Positions 47,714 to 57,691 are shown, counted from the first letter of the stretch. The stretch is 64,000 bases of DNA from Verrucomicrobiia bacterium (GCA_028687435.1 JAQUAF010000005.1:62001-126000), one strand, 5' to 3'. The notes: generated from the letters alone by a model not told the origin. Made by a program: numbers and translations.

Positions 47714-50131
47714 TCATGATTGAGGGGACGCCAGCCCTTCCTGAAGCATGATATCGCGGGCCAGTTCCTTGTCCGCCAGGGTTTTGCCGGCTTCAATGAT
47801 TTTGATGCGATCCCCTGTCTCATCGGCGGATTTGAATTCCAGCAGGATTTCTTTTATCCCGGACGCAAATTTCAATTTGATGCGGCCATTTTCATTTGTC
47901 AGTTGCGCATCGTTCATCTTTTCAAGGCTTTTATCGCCCACTTGGATCAAGTGAAGAAAAAGGTCCTCCTGCCCCGCCGTCCCCGGCTTGATTTCCATCC
48001 GCCATCGCCCCAACAGTTCGGGAACCTCGCCGGCTTTGTGTTTTCTTGACGTTTTTAAAACGTATTTTTGATCGATGAGGAGTTTGGAGGGGGGCGCGTC
48101 GATGGAATAGTTGACTCCATCCGCCAGAAATCCCTTTCCCGGACCGCCGATTTTTTCCAGAACGGCGTCTGCGGGCAGCAGGGTCCGACAATAGATTCGT
48201 CCTTCCGCCTGGTCGCTTCGCCATGTTTTGTCCGCCAGCAATTCGGGCTCATTGGCGTGATGCAGCAACCAGCGTTTGGAATATTCCGCCTTGGTCGATG
48301 TCACCCGGTCCAGGACGACAAAATGGAAGGGTGGAACAAAAATGAACTGCCGCAGCATCTTTCCGCATTTTTGGGGATGATAAGCCCCGGTGGCGTCGCC
48401 CGCCACGTAAGTGTACTGGGGGCCGGTCTCAAACGCCGCCACTTTGCCGCCCAAAATGTTGTTTTGCCCGCCGTCCTGCCCGTAAACCTGCCCGTTCCAA
48501 TAGGGCGATGGCGCTTCGCCCGGCATCTTGATCATCACGCAGTTATGCGCCACGGTTTGCGCGTAATAATTCTGAAGGTTGTCCGTGTTCCCGTCCCGTG
48601 TGCCGGTGTCCAGGATCAGAAAACCTTTCCGGTAGATGGTGAAGTGGGTGTTGTCATAGTGCCGATGAGTGGCATTGAGACCGCCGCAGGCGAACAGGGC
48701 GTAAGTGTCATCCGGTTCCTGGCCGGAACGCATGATGACATGGCCGAAGCCCTTGAAATATCGCGCCGGGGGAAACCGGAGGCCGGATGGGGAAAACGCT
48801 GGCGTTTTTGGATCATCGGTAATGAAAGGATGGGCGGGAAAAATAAAACGCGGTTTTGCAATGGCGGTTTTTTCCCGCGCCATAGCCGCCATTTGAGCCC
48901 ATTCCGGATGGGTTTTTTGGTAAAAATGAATGATCTGCGACATGTGGACATACAGGTCATTGCGGGCATTTGTCAGACTGTTGGCTTCGTGATGATCATC
49001 GCCGTAACCGAAGATGTGGTTTTCCGGCAGCCAATTCCATAAAACATAGTTTGGAAACAATCCTGGATAAGGCCACTGTCCGGAAAAATCCTCGTTCAAC
49101 GCCGATTGCCAGGCATGGAAAAAATTCCATTCAGCATAAGGATAGGCGGCCATGCAATATCCCGCCACCGGAGTGCTGATGCCCCCGTCCTTCCCGGCCG
49201 CCTCGGAGCGGAATTTGAGCATCTCCTGATGATCCTGATATCCGCGTTGCAGGAACGCAGCCGCCCGTTCATCGTCAATCCCTTCCTTTGAAAACAACAA
49301 TCCCACATACCAGGCCATGGCGCCTTCCCCATAAAAACCGCCATGCAGACCGAGGTTCCGTCGGAGAACATTGGGTTTGTTCAGAATATCGTCAACATGT
49401 TCCAGCATGCCCTTGCCCAACTCATTTCGTTCCTGCGCGCTCAATTCATCCCAAATCCAATCCATGGCCGAGAGCCAGCAGATGCCCGTCCAGCCATACC
49501 AACTGGCGGCCTGATTGTCCGCATAACAGGCCCGGTAATAATCCAGGCTGGCATAGAGCATGTCCTTGATTTTTTTAAGCCTTGCGGGATCGGGTTCGAT
49601 GCGCTGGACCAGCGCCAGCCGCGCAACGGCGTATCCCCAGTCGCCTGGGACCGTTTCGCTTCCCTCACGTTGTTTGGGTGGAGGAACGTTTGACCACGGT
49701 TTTTCCGGCTTGGGGGATAACGCCAGTTCCTTGAGTTTCCGCCAATCGTCCGCTTTTTCATTCAATGCGCGCGCCTTGACAACCGGCCAAGTGTCCCGGT
49801 TGAAGAACAGCCGCGGATGATCCCGCCGGATTCGATCCGGCCAGTCCGCATCCGTTTTTTTGACATCCGCGACGTCTGGCGGCGTGACCTTGGGGGCTTG
49901 GGAGGAAACTACTTGAAGTTTTTTTTCCGGATTTTTCCGGGATGTTTCTTGCGGGGCTTTTTTGGGAATGTTCCTGTCTGCACAGCCGCAGACCAGGAGG
50001 ACGGCAGCCATGCATAATTTCAAGAGCGACAAACCGGCAGAATTCCGCTGGAAACCAAGGGATGGTTGGGGGCTGGTTTTCATGAAATCCGGAGGATCAG
50101 GCGTCTTTCCGCGCCAGAAATGGATTTTCAT
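47714..50131 (-). CDS. Heparinase II/III-like polysaccharide lyase family protein (lipoprotein-like N-terminus)
   Basis: DHPRLFFNRDTWPVVKARAL; alpha-toroid then beta domain (FACGGLNATHRHYDNTHFTIYRKGFLILDTGT); VLLVCGC lipobox-like. Start uncertain (50131 or 50083). Confidence 0.8.
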   Translation of the reverse strand: MKIHFWRGKTPDPPDFMKTSPQPSLGFQRNSAGLSLLKLCMAAVLLVCGCADRNIPKKAPQETSRKNPEKKLQVVSSQAPKVTPPDVADVKKTDADWPDRIRRDHPRLFFNRDTWPVVKARALNEKADDWRKLKELALSPKPEKPWSNVPPPKQREGSETVPGDWGYAVARLALVQRIEPDPARLKKIKDMLYASLDYYRACYADNQAASWYGWTGICWLSAMDWIWDELSAQERNELGKGMLEHVDDILNKPNVLRRNLGLHGGFYGEGAMAWYVGLLFSKEGIDDERAAAFLQRGYQDHQEMLKFRSEAAGKDGGISTPVAGYCMAAYPYAEWNFFHAWQSALNEDFSGQWPYPGLFPNYVLWNWLPENHIFGYGDDHHEANSLTNARNDLYVHMSQIIHFYQKTHPEWAQMAAMAREKTAIAKPRFIFPAHPFITDDPKTPAFSPSGLRFPPARYFKGFGHVIMRSGQEPDDTYALFACGGLNATHRHYDNTHFTIYRKGFLILDTGTRDGNTDNLQNYYAQTVAHNCVMIKMPGEAPSPYWNGQVYGQDGGQNNILGGKVAAFETGPQYTYVAGDATGAYHPQKCGKMLRQFIFVPPFHFVVLDRVTSTKAEYSKRWLLHHANEPELLADKTWRSDQAEGRIYCRTLLPADAVLEKIGGPGKGFLADGVNYSIDAPPSKLLIDQKYVLKTSRKHKAGEVPELLGRWRMEIKPGTAGQEDLFLHLIQVGDKSLEKMNDAQLTNENGRIKLKFASGIKEILLEFKSADETGDRIKIIEAGKTLADKELARDIMLQEGLASPQS

Positions 50132-50256
50132 TCAACATGGATTGATTCTTTCTTTTGGCGTTGAAGGCTGTCTTTGCAAAATATTTTCATCTTCAGGGGA
50201 TTAGCCTGCAAACTTCATCAAAAAGCTGAAATTTGCAGGAAATCCAAAACTCGAAA

Positions 50257-50400
50257 TCAAAAATCCGAATGAAATGAGCGCGAATAAAACGCAAAGGGCG
50301 GTGTTTAAGCACGGGAACAAATTGTTCCTTGCATCGTTTTGAATTTTCCTTGAAGTTTCGATATTCAAATTTCCCGGATTTTGGCGCGAAATCCGGGTTA
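50257..50400. repeat. Intergenic repeat copy A (downstream of pseudopilin gene)
   Basis: About 145 bp similar to 54626-54785, ends with a CCCGGATTT/AAATCCGGG hairpin at the stop codon of the preceding minus-strand gene. Confidence 0.65.
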
Positions 50401-51102
50401 GAACGTCACCAGGCTCCCGTTTTTTGCGAATCCCTTGGTAATTCCAAAATTCTTCAACCTCGCCGGTTCGCAAAGCGCCACATGTCCATCCCCGAAAAGA
50501 ACCATTGCGCAGCCGTTGTGACGAAGATGAACTCCATCCTGGGTGGTGCCAGGGGAATTGTAGATGATATAGACTTGACAATTGTCGATCGGATCAACGC
50601 TGTCGAACAACATGGGATATTCGGCCGGATTTCGCAAATTGGCCAGATTGACGAAAACCGTGTTGTTTGCATGATAGGTTTCATCCGGAATAAAACTGTT
50701 TTCGTCTGTTGCCGATCTTCGCTGACAGCCGTAGGTGTAAGTCAAGCCGTTTGCTGTTAATTGGTTTGTGACAGTGGGGCCCGCGGGACAATAGGCGGTG
50801 CGAAAATCCTTGAGATATTTCACGGGCGCAAGGCTTCCATACAAGTATCGCCCCCAACCTGATGATGGGGGCGAATAGCCCGGATGATACATCATGAGCA
50901 CAAAAACGCCCTCGTTGTCGGCGGCATATTGGTTCAGGGCCAGCCCGATCTGGCGGAGATTGTTCATGCAGACAGCCTGTTTTGCGTTTTCCCGGACGTT
51001 TTTCAGCGCGGGCATGAGCAGGGCAGCCAACAGGGAAAAAATTCCCACGACGACCAATAATTCCACAAGCGTGAATGCGCGGCATTTATTAGGGTTGTCC
51101 AT
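50398..51102 (-). CDS. Type II secretion/prepilin-like protein with N-terminal methylation motif
   Basis: CRAFTLVELLVVVGIFSLLAALLMPALKNVRENAKQAVCMNNLRQIGLALNQYAADNEG; C-terminal H-X9-DG (HLRHNGCAMVLFGDGHV). Confidence 0.9.
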   Translation of the reverse strand: MDNPNKCRAFTLVELLVVVGIFSLLAALLMPALKNVRENAKQAVCMNNLRQIGLALNQYAADNEGVFVLMMYHPGYSPPSSGWGRYLYGSLAPVKYLKDFRTAYCPAGPTVTNQLTANGLTYTYGCQRRSATDENSFIPDETYHANNTVFVNLANLRNPAEYPMLFDSVDPIDNCQVYIIYNSPGTTQDGVHLRHNGCAMVLFGDGHVALCEPARLKNFGITKGFAKNGSLVTF

Positions 51103-51166
51103 ATTGTTTTTCTCGTCTTTCCAGTGGAAGGTCTTTCCCGCCAAAGGACGGTTTTTAATGATGATT

Positions 51167-52468
51167 TCAAAGTTTTGCAATTTCATCCTTGAGGAAGCGG
51201 TCGATTCCCGGCGCAAATGGAGCGTCGGCCAGATAACGGGTTGAGGCCAGAACTTCATAACCGCCCTGCGGCAGCATGCTGTCGGAGGGAATATAGGCGT
51301 TGGTGTAAAAACAGTATCCCAGCAGGATTGTTTTTGCGGATGGAAAGCTTTGTTTGATCAAGGTCCCGGCTTCCGCCGTCCACTCGCCCGATGCGCCGAT
51401 TAGGGTCAGGTCTCCGGATAATCTGGTCTTGTTCACCAACATTTCATGATGGAGAGGCAGCGTCCCTGTCCGGCGTTTTTCAAAAAACTCCCTGGCCCAA
51501 AAACGGTTGATTTGAGGGGAGCAGCCGTATTCATCGCAGTCCTGGTCCATCATTTCCATCAGTTTGTCGTCAGAAGGATATTTTGACGCGTCGAAAGGAA
51601 TCTTGATGACTTTTTCCCGGCTGGAGAGATCGACGTTCAGGGGGGAGGCATCGCGCGATTGGATGATGCTGACGATCTGAGCGCCCATTTTTTCGCCAAG
51701 TTCATCGACTTGAGCGGGTGTTGCCTGGACAAAAGCCTTGTTGGCCGGATTGAAGAATCGCGGTTTTGCGCTGCCGCCCGCGCCCTGAAGAAACAAGGTG
51801 TGGACTTGCGATCCCAGACGGCTTTTGAGCGAGCGGGAGATGGCGCCCGGGTAGTCGGCGCTGATCAGGTAGCCTCCTTTGCTGGAGGGATGGCATGCGC
51901 AACTGTAAAGAACGGCTTTCAACTTGTCCCGAAGGGTATATGCCGCAAGAATGGGCAACTCTTGGTCAACGCAACCTTGTTCGTTGGCGCCCCAAGCGGT
52001 TCCGCCATCCGGCGTGGGAAGCCGGCGGTTGACCATGAAATCGGCGTGTCCCAAGCTGAAGGTCAGACAAATGTCTTCCATTTGGGCCATGGCCTCCCGG
52101 ATACCGGTCTGGATGTTTTTTTCAAGCGAATCGACATAGCTTGTGTTGAGCGGCCATTCGGGGATGGCTGGATAAGGGGAGAGAATAGGACCGCAATGCG
52201 TATGGGAGGAATTCAACAGCAAACAGGCGGGATTCATGCCGGTGGCGCGGGCAAACCATCTTTTCAATCTCCAGGACATGGCGGCTGGAAATTTCAACAG
52301 ATCGGCGGTGACCACAACCCATGAATGGTGTTGATCATCCTCAAAGGCGGCAATCCTGAGATAAAGTGGATCTGTGACGCCTTCGCTGGGTTTTGTGCGG
52401 TAATCGAATCCGGCGAGATAAATTCCAACCGGCGGAGTGATGTCTGTTTCATAAAAACCAGCTTTCAT
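51167..52468 (-). CDS. Neutral/alkaline ceramidase-like N-terminal domain protein
   Basis: KAGFYETDITPPVGIYLAGF; NSSHTHCGP; CACHPSSKG. Confidence 0.7.
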   Translation of the reverse strand: MKAGFYETDITPPVGIYLAGFDYRTKPSEGVTDPLYLRIAAFEDDQHHSWVVVTADLLKFPAAMSWRLKRWFARATGMNPACLLLNSSHTHCGPILSPYPAIPEWPLNTSYVDSLEKNIQTGIREAMAQMEDICLTFSLGHADFMVNRRLPTPDGGTAWGANEQGCVDQELPILAAYTLRDKLKAVLYSCACHPSSKGGYLISADYPGAISRSLKSRLGSQVHTLFLQGAGGSAKPRFFNPANKAFVQATPAQVDELGEKMGAQIVSIIQSRDASPLNVDLSSREKVIKIPFDASKYPSDDKLMEMMDQDCDEYGCSPQINRFWAREFFEKRRTGTLPLHHEMLVNKTRLSGDLTLIGASGEWTAEAGTLIKQSFPSAKTILLGYCFYTNAYIPSDSMLPQGGYEVLASTRYLADAPFAPGIDRFLKDEIAKL

Positions 52469-52597
52469 ATCTTAAGAGGTGTAGAGTAGGGATGGTTTCA
52501 TTGGATTTTAGATTTCGGTATATCCTGTTTCTGGGTTTCCCCGTATGGGTCTTAGTAACCGCATATCATTTTCCAAGGAATCACCCTCCCCCTCATC

Positions 52598-52630
52598 AAA
52601 CCGGACGAGCGGATTTCCCGCATCCGGCTT
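52598..52630 (-). ncRNA. Group II intron domain V
   Basis: AAGCCGGATGCGGGAAATCCGCTCGTCCGGTTT (minus strand). Confidence 0.85.
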
Positions 52631-52655
52631 TCGGAGTGCCGTTCTTCGGTTTGCT

Positions 52656-54323
52656 TCATGCGCATTTCCGTTGGATGTACATGGGGAAACGGATCAAGCC
52701 ATAATGGTTGTGGAGTCGTTGATTGCAGTAGGCATCGCCGTAATGAGCTTTGGTTTTGGCATGTTTCTTCCATAGCCACTGCCGCACGCGCGCTCTGGTC
52801 CACCACTGCATCCTGTTGAACGCGTGCGAGCTGTTGGCGTAATGAAAGTAGCCAATCCATCCATTCACCCGTCGATTGACTCGGGCGATGACTTCCTCAG
52901 GTTTCTTCCACTGGGTGCTCCGGGTAGTCTCTTCCCGAATCGCTTCCCGCAGCTTGCCACAGCTTTTGGGGCTGGGTTCGCAGTGCGGATAGCTCCTGCC
53001 GCTTCTCGCCTTCCTCCAAGCCAGCCGAAACCCCAAGAACTCCAAGCTCTCCTTCTCGAAGTCCACAACTCGTGTCTTCTTCTCGTTGAGCTTGAGCCCT
53101 TTCCGTTCCAACCAGCTTTTAAGCCGATGGTGCATCTGCCTCCCCTGTCCTTTGCGACAAAGAACAACGAAGTCGTCAGCGTATCGAACCATCACCGTTT
53201 TCATCTGCCTTCCTGCATTGACAGCCTTATCCAAGCCATCGAGATACAGGTTGGCCAAGAGCGGGGAAATCACCCCGCCTTGTGGCGTTCCGCACCGGTT
53301 CTTTTCCGTGCGTTTTGTTCCCGTCTCAGGGTCTTCTCCCATAATCGGCGCCCGCAACCATCCTTTGATTAGTTTCAGGATGCTGCCGTCACTTACCCTC
53401 CCCTTGACCAGTCGCATCAAGGGGGCATGCGGAATCGTATCGAAGTAGTCGCTCAAATCCGCGTCAACCACTTCTCTCCTTCCGCTCAGCAATGCAATCT
53501 TGATTGCATCGAGGGCCTGTTGCGCTCGCCGCTTCGGTCGGTAGGCGTAGCTCTTCTCGTGGAAGTCGGCTTCAAAGATGGGCAGTAGCAGCAAGACCAC
53601 CGCCGTCTGCACCACCCGATCACGTACCGTCGGGATTCCCAACCGCCTTTTCTTCCCATTGGCCTTCGGAATATAGACCCGTCGGACTGGTTTGGGGGTG
53701 TAGGTTTTCCCCAGCAGATCGGCTTGGAGCTTCGCGAGCCATTGCTCGCGTTGCCCTTCGTCTTCCGCGAGGTCGTCCACCCTCTCCCCGTCCACTCCGG
53801 GTGCTCCCCCGTTGGCTATCACCTGCTTGAGTGCAGCCTCCAGTACTTCCCTTCGGCACACATCCCCATACAGGCTCCATGCTTTCCATTTCGGTTTGTT
53901 CTTGGCTTGCCGATATAACGTCCGCTGCAACTTCCGAACTCCCGTTGCCGTTTCCGACACCGTGGGCGTTGCTATCCCTTCCGGGCCATCGCCCCATTCT
54001 CTTTCGGCTTTGGACGCACCTGCACTACTGCCCCGCCTTCGCTCCACCCCCATTACAGGGGGTTCTTCGCTACTATACAGGACTCCGACTCCTGTCTGCG
54101 CCGTTTCAGCCTCCTCCGTTGTCGGAGTTGTGCCGAACGTTGAGGCTTGTGCCCCACGCAGACAGGTCTCCCGAGTTACCCCAGTCGCCTTTCCCAACAT
54201 GCCATCTCCGCAAACACCGCCGGATCGATAAACGGACTGCGACGATTGATTCGTCCGCCTCTGACAGTCTTCGCGGTGCAAGAAGCCGCTCGACTTTCCG
54301 GTTGTTGACTTTTCGATGCTCAT
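52656..54323 (-). CDS. ltrA: Group II intron reverse transcriptase/maturase
   Basis: RYADDFVVLC catalytic motif, GTPQGGVISPLLANLYLDGLD, C-terminal maturase X domain. Confidence 0.97.
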   Translation of the reverse strand: MSIEKSTTGKSSGFLHREDCQRRTNQSSQSVYRSGGVCGDGMLGKATGVTRETCLRGAQASTFGTTPTTEEAETAQTGVGVLYSSEEPPVMGVERRRGSSAGASKAEREWGDGPEGIATPTVSETATGVRKLQRTLYRQAKNKPKWKAWSLYGDVCRREVLEAALKQVIANGGAPGVDGERVDDLAEDEGQREQWLAKLQADLLGKTYTPKPVRRVYIPKANGKKRRLGIPTVRDRVVQTAVVLLLLPIFEADFHEKSYAYRPKRRAQQALDAIKIALLSGRREVVDADLSDYFDTIPHAPLMRLVKGRVSDGSILKLIKGWLRAPIMGEDPETGTKRTEKNRCGTPQGGVISPLLANLYLDGLDKAVNAGRQMKTVMVRYADDFVVLCRKGQGRQMHHRLKSWLERKGLKLNEKKTRVVDFEKESLEFLGFRLAWRKARSGRSYPHCEPSPKSCGKLREAIREETTRSTQWKKPEEVIARVNRRVNGWIGYFHYANSSHAFNRMQWWTRARVRQWLWKKHAKTKAHYGDAYCNQRLHNHYGLIRFPMYIQRKCA

Positions 54324-54625
54324 TAGATGGAGTTCAGTTTCATTATGGCCTGTTGGTTCAGAAGATGCCCCGCTTGCGGCTTCGGCCTCGCGGCCTCATT
54401 CCGGGCATCTCTTTCGGTCGTGAACCGTCTAATTCGACCGACGGGACTTGCACCCGCATGGTTTCTGGCTTCCTCGGCGCTCTCTTGCAAAAGTTTGCAT
54501 TTGAGTTGAATTCTCCACAACCCCCATCGGGTTGGGTTAAGAATAACCCAACGGTTCGTGTCTTGATGCCTTCGTCGTGTGTTGTCTTTTCATGTGTTCA
54601 GCCTTTTTTGCAAGCGGTTCTCTAA

Positions 54626-54785
54626 AATCCGAATAAATGAGCACGAACAAAACGCAATGGATATTGTTTGAGAACGGGGGCAAATGTTCCCTTGCAGCAT
54701 TTTAAATTTTAATCATTGGATGTTTGAGTTTTTCTTGCAGTTTCGATATTCGAATTTCCGGGATTTTGATTCAAAATCCGGATTA
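54626..54785. repeat. Intergenic repeat copy B (downstream of sugar isomerase gene)
   Basis: Similar to 50257-50400: shared AAATCCGAAT...ATGAGC.CGA..AAAACGCAA ... AGTTTCGATATTC.AATTTCC.GGATTTTG. Confidence 0.65.
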
Positions 54786-55553
54786 GCGATTCTCTTTGAT
54801 CCGCTGAACCCAGTTCTTCAGCGTCTTTGCGTCTTTCAGGAAATTCCCGGGAAGATCGTCTTTGACGAATTCCATCAGAACAAAATGATCGCGGGCGGTG
54901 GATTTGATGGTTTGAAGATAAGCGTTCCATCGATCCGCTCCCTCCTCCAAGAGACACCGAACCGCGCCATCCCGCCAGTGAAACGCATGAACGTGGACCA
55001 GCCATGGAAGCATGGATTGAAGGCTTTTCACCGCCACCTCTCCCGTTGCACCCACAGCCGGCTGCCAGTAGGAGCCAACGTTTTCGTGCCCGACCGCTTT
55101 GAGGAGTTTTACCGCAGAATCGGGAGTGTCGGTGAGCGTGCCTCCATGACACTCATAGCCAATCTTGATTTTCTCCCTGGCCGACAATTCTCCAATACGG
55201 CGGGAGTCCTCAACGATTTTTTCAAAATAACCATCATCCGCCTCAGCGGACCCTTTTTTGCCCGCCCAGACCCGGATGACAGGGGCGCGCAACGCCAAAG
55301 CGGTTTCCAACACTGATTCAAATGGAAGCAACTCCTCATGTCCCACGCGGTAGTAGGAACCATAGGAGGCTGTTTTCAGGCCGGCATCCCCGGTCATTTT
55401 GCGGACCATTCCCGCTTTTTCACAATGGCCATGGGGCACATGGACGTCACCCCCCCATTCGACGCCTTCAAGTCCCGCCTGAACAACCAACTCAATGATC
55501 TGTTCGGGTGAAAGCTTGCGAAATGTGATGGAAACCAATCCGGTGTGAATCAT
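54783..55553 (-). CDS. Sugar phosphate isomerase/epimerase
   Basis: IHTGLVSITFRKLSPEQIIELVVQAGLEGVEWGGDVHVPHG; xylose-isomerase-like TIM barrel. Confidence 0.9.
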   Translation of the reverse strand: MIHTGLVSITFRKLSPEQIIELVVQAGLEGVEWGGDVHVPHGHCEKAGMVRKMTGDAGLKTASYGSYYRVGHEELLPFESVLETALALRAPVIRVWAGKKGSAEADDGYFEKIVEDSRRIGELSAREKIKIGYECHGGTLTDTPDSAVKLLKAVGHENVGSYWQPAVGATGEVAVKSLQSMLPWLVHVHAFHWRDGAVRCLLEEGADRWNAYLQTIKSTARDHFVLMEFVKDDLPGNFLKDAKTLKNWVQRIKENR

Positions 55554-55698
55554 GGCATGAGAGGAAATAAGAAAGAGGTTAAATTGGCATGTGAAACTCA
55601 CATTGATCAACAGGATGGACAAGATAAAATCCAACCCCCGCCCATTTAAAAAACACATCCCATTCATCCTGTTCATCGATGTTCAATAGTCTTCCTTG

Positions 55699-55752
55699 GA
55701 TTTGGCCAAAGCGGTTCATCGCGCCATGCATCGTAGTTTTGCAAAAGCCTCT
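55699..55752. repeat. Solo right end of the 5173-5520 MITE-like element
   Basis: GATTTGGCCAAAGCGGTTCATCGCGCCATGCATCGTAGTTTTGCAAAAGCCTCT versus GATCCGGCCAAAGGAACTTATCGCGCCACACATCGTAGTTTTGCAAGAGCCTCT. Confidence 0.75.
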
Positions 55753-57125
55753 CAATGGAAGAATGCCAGGTATGGCTTTTTCTGATCGATGCGCTGAACA
55801 TAAAGCGCCGCCTCGCGAAGATGATAATCCCCCCACATGCTGGATTCGCCCCGGGGCGTCCCGCCTTTTGCCGGCAGACCATCCCACCCGTTCGGCCGGT
55901 GATAAACCGAATGCAGCAGAAGCCCCTGATGTTTTTTGCTCACGCTCAAGTATGGCTCATCCAAGAGGGCATTCAGGACGGTCAATCCCGCATTCCAATA
56001 GCGATCCCCATCCCCCTTTTTCCCTTTTTTCCGGAGATAACGCCCCAAACGAAGCAAGCCTTGGGATGCGATGGCGGCAGCTGAACTATCCACCGGCTCC
56101 CAATCGTTGAACGGATCGGCGGGTTGGTTCAGATAATCACCCAACCGATGCAACATCGGCGCTCCCGTGTCCCAATAAGGAACCCCATCCACGGGGGTGT
56201 TTTGGATGTAAAAATCACACGATGCCCGGGCGGCTTTCAGCATGAATTTCTCGATGAATACGCGCCCCCCCAACGGTTTCAACTCGGAATCCTTGCGGGT
56301 TTCGAGAAACTCCAATTGTTCCGGAAAACCCAGCATGATCCAAGCCAAGCCGCGCGTCCAAGTCGAGAAAGGGGAAAAACCCTGATGAGTGCCTGGACAA
56401 CGAAATGACCCGTTGTTGGGATTGAAAACGCTCTCCTGCGCCACCCGTCCCCAAACATCCCAGACATCCCTTCCCTCCCCATAGTAAACATTGTGCAAGG
56501 CGGTGGCATGGGCATGCCGGATCATCCGCTCCAAAAGGGAAACCCTTTGATCGTTTTCATCCAACAAAACATGCCCCAGTTGATGGGCAATCGCCAGGGA
56601 CCGCCCGGATCGGATGGTGTCCGCAAAGAGCGAATGAGGACCGTTGAATGAATAAATATATCCCCACCCATTCTGAATTTTGTTCCACCGCCTGGCCTGA
56701 ACCGCGCCGGAACAGCGCAAGGCCACCTCGTAATAGCGCTGTTCCCACTCGTTTTCCCCGATGCGTTTTTCCCCGGCCAGCCGCAGAAGGTTGCCATACG
56801 TGCTGACATTGTTGAAACCATGATCATGGACCCCCATATGGGTCAGATGATGCCCCATGACAGCAAGGGTTTTGCTCCGGCCAATCTCAAGAAAATCCTT
56901 GTCGTCTGTGGCGTCAAATTGAAGAATGGCCGAGCCAAATTGAAACCCCTGGGTCCATTCCGTCCAGCCGCGCGAGGTGTAACGCCCATGGACGGTAAAC
57001 ACCGGCGCCCCCTTTGCAGGATCGCATGTTTTCTCAATGGAATGAATCTTTGCCGCGGACAATTTCCACAGACGTTGAATTTTTTCCCGCAGACTGGCCG
57101 GACTGATTTTGGGGTCGATTTTCAT
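55752..57125 (-). CDS. Glycoside hydrolase family 88-like (unsaturated glucuronyl hydrolase)
   Basis: WTQGFQFGSAILQFDATDDKDFLEIG; HDHGFNNVSTYGNLLRL; FSTWTRGLAWIMLGF. Confidence 0.85.
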   Translation of the reverse strand: MKIDPKISPASLREKIQRLWKLSAAKIHSIEKTCDPAKGAPVFTVHGRYTSRGWTEWTQGFQFGSAILQFDATDDKDFLEIGRSKTLAVMGHHLTHMGVHDHGFNNVSTYGNLLRLAGEKRIGENEWEQRYYEVALRCSGAVQARRWNKIQNGWGYIYSFNGPHSLFADTIRSGRSLAIAHQLGHVLLDENDQRVSLLERMIRHAHATALHNVYYGEGRDVWDVWGRVAQESVFNPNNGSFRCPGTHQGFSPFSTWTRGLAWIMLGFPEQLEFLETRKDSELKPLGGRVFIEKFMLKAARASCDFYIQNTPVDGVPYWDTGAPMLHRLGDYLNQPADPFNDWEPVDSSAAAIASQGLLRLGRYLRKKGKKGDGDRYWNAGLTVLNALLDEPYLSVSKKHQGLLLHSVYHRPNGWDGLPAKGGTPRGESSMWGDYHLREAALYVQRIDQKKPYLAFFH

Positions 57126-57130
57126 TGGCG

Positions 57131-57691
57131 CTAAAACCGTTTGGCTTTCTTCAGATGAAGAATCAGCATCTCGCTGTCTTCCAATGCCTCGTAGGAATGG
57201 CAAAGGACGGCGTCGAATTGGATGGCGTCTCCGCTTTTCAACTCGTGTTTCTCCGCAGGCAGGGAGACGCTCACACTCCCCTTAAGCACCCAGGCCAGTT
57301 CGTAATCATCCTGATGAACTTCCGGACGCGAAGTTTTATCCCCGGCTTTTGCCGTGCCCAAAAGACACCGGACATTGGCGTAACGGATTTCCTGGAAAGT
57401 AAATCCCCCGGAAACATGGCTTTCCGCCTTGGTCTTGTGGGAGGTCCGGCACTCCGCCAGAGTCAGCAAATCGGTCGTGTTCATGCCAAAAACACGACTC
57501 AGGCGGAAAAGAGTCGTGAGTTCGGCGCTGCTCTGATTGCGCTCCAGCTTGGAAATCACAGCCGGAGAAACCGACGAAAGTCTGGCAACCTCCTGGATAT
57601 TCATCTGTTCCCGTTTCCGCAAATCGCGTAAAATGGAAAAGTCATACAGTCCATCCAAGGGACCGGGAGTTTTTTTATTGTTTTGCTTCAT
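57131..57691 (-). CDS. XRE-family regulator with C-terminal cupin domain
   Basis: LRKREQMNIQEVARLSSVSPAVISKLERNQSSAELTTLFRLS HTH_3; cupin region ELAWVLKGSVSVSLPAEKHELKSGDAIQF. Confidence 0.92.
   Translation of the reverse strand: MKQNNKKTPGPLDGLYDFSILRDLRKREQMNIQEVARLSSVSPAVISKLERNQSSAELTTLFRLSRVFGMNTTDLLTLAECRTSHKTKAESHVSGGFTFQEIRYANVRCLLGTAKAGDKTSRPEVHQDDYELAWVLKGSVSVSLPAEKHELKSGDAIQFDAVLCHSYEALEDSEMLILHLKKAKRF

Larger units (their letters stand above)
52560..54530 (-). mobile_element. Group II intron (bacterial class C-like), boundaries approximate
   Basis: RT/maturase ORF, domain V 3' of it (52598-52630), and domain I-like CATGCGGGTGCAAGTCCCGTCGGTCG upstream of the ORF. Confidence 0.8.

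Noticed and set aside
53086-54625. Several plus-strand ORFs up to 264 aa
   Set aside because: Antisense to the group II intron maturase and intron RNA
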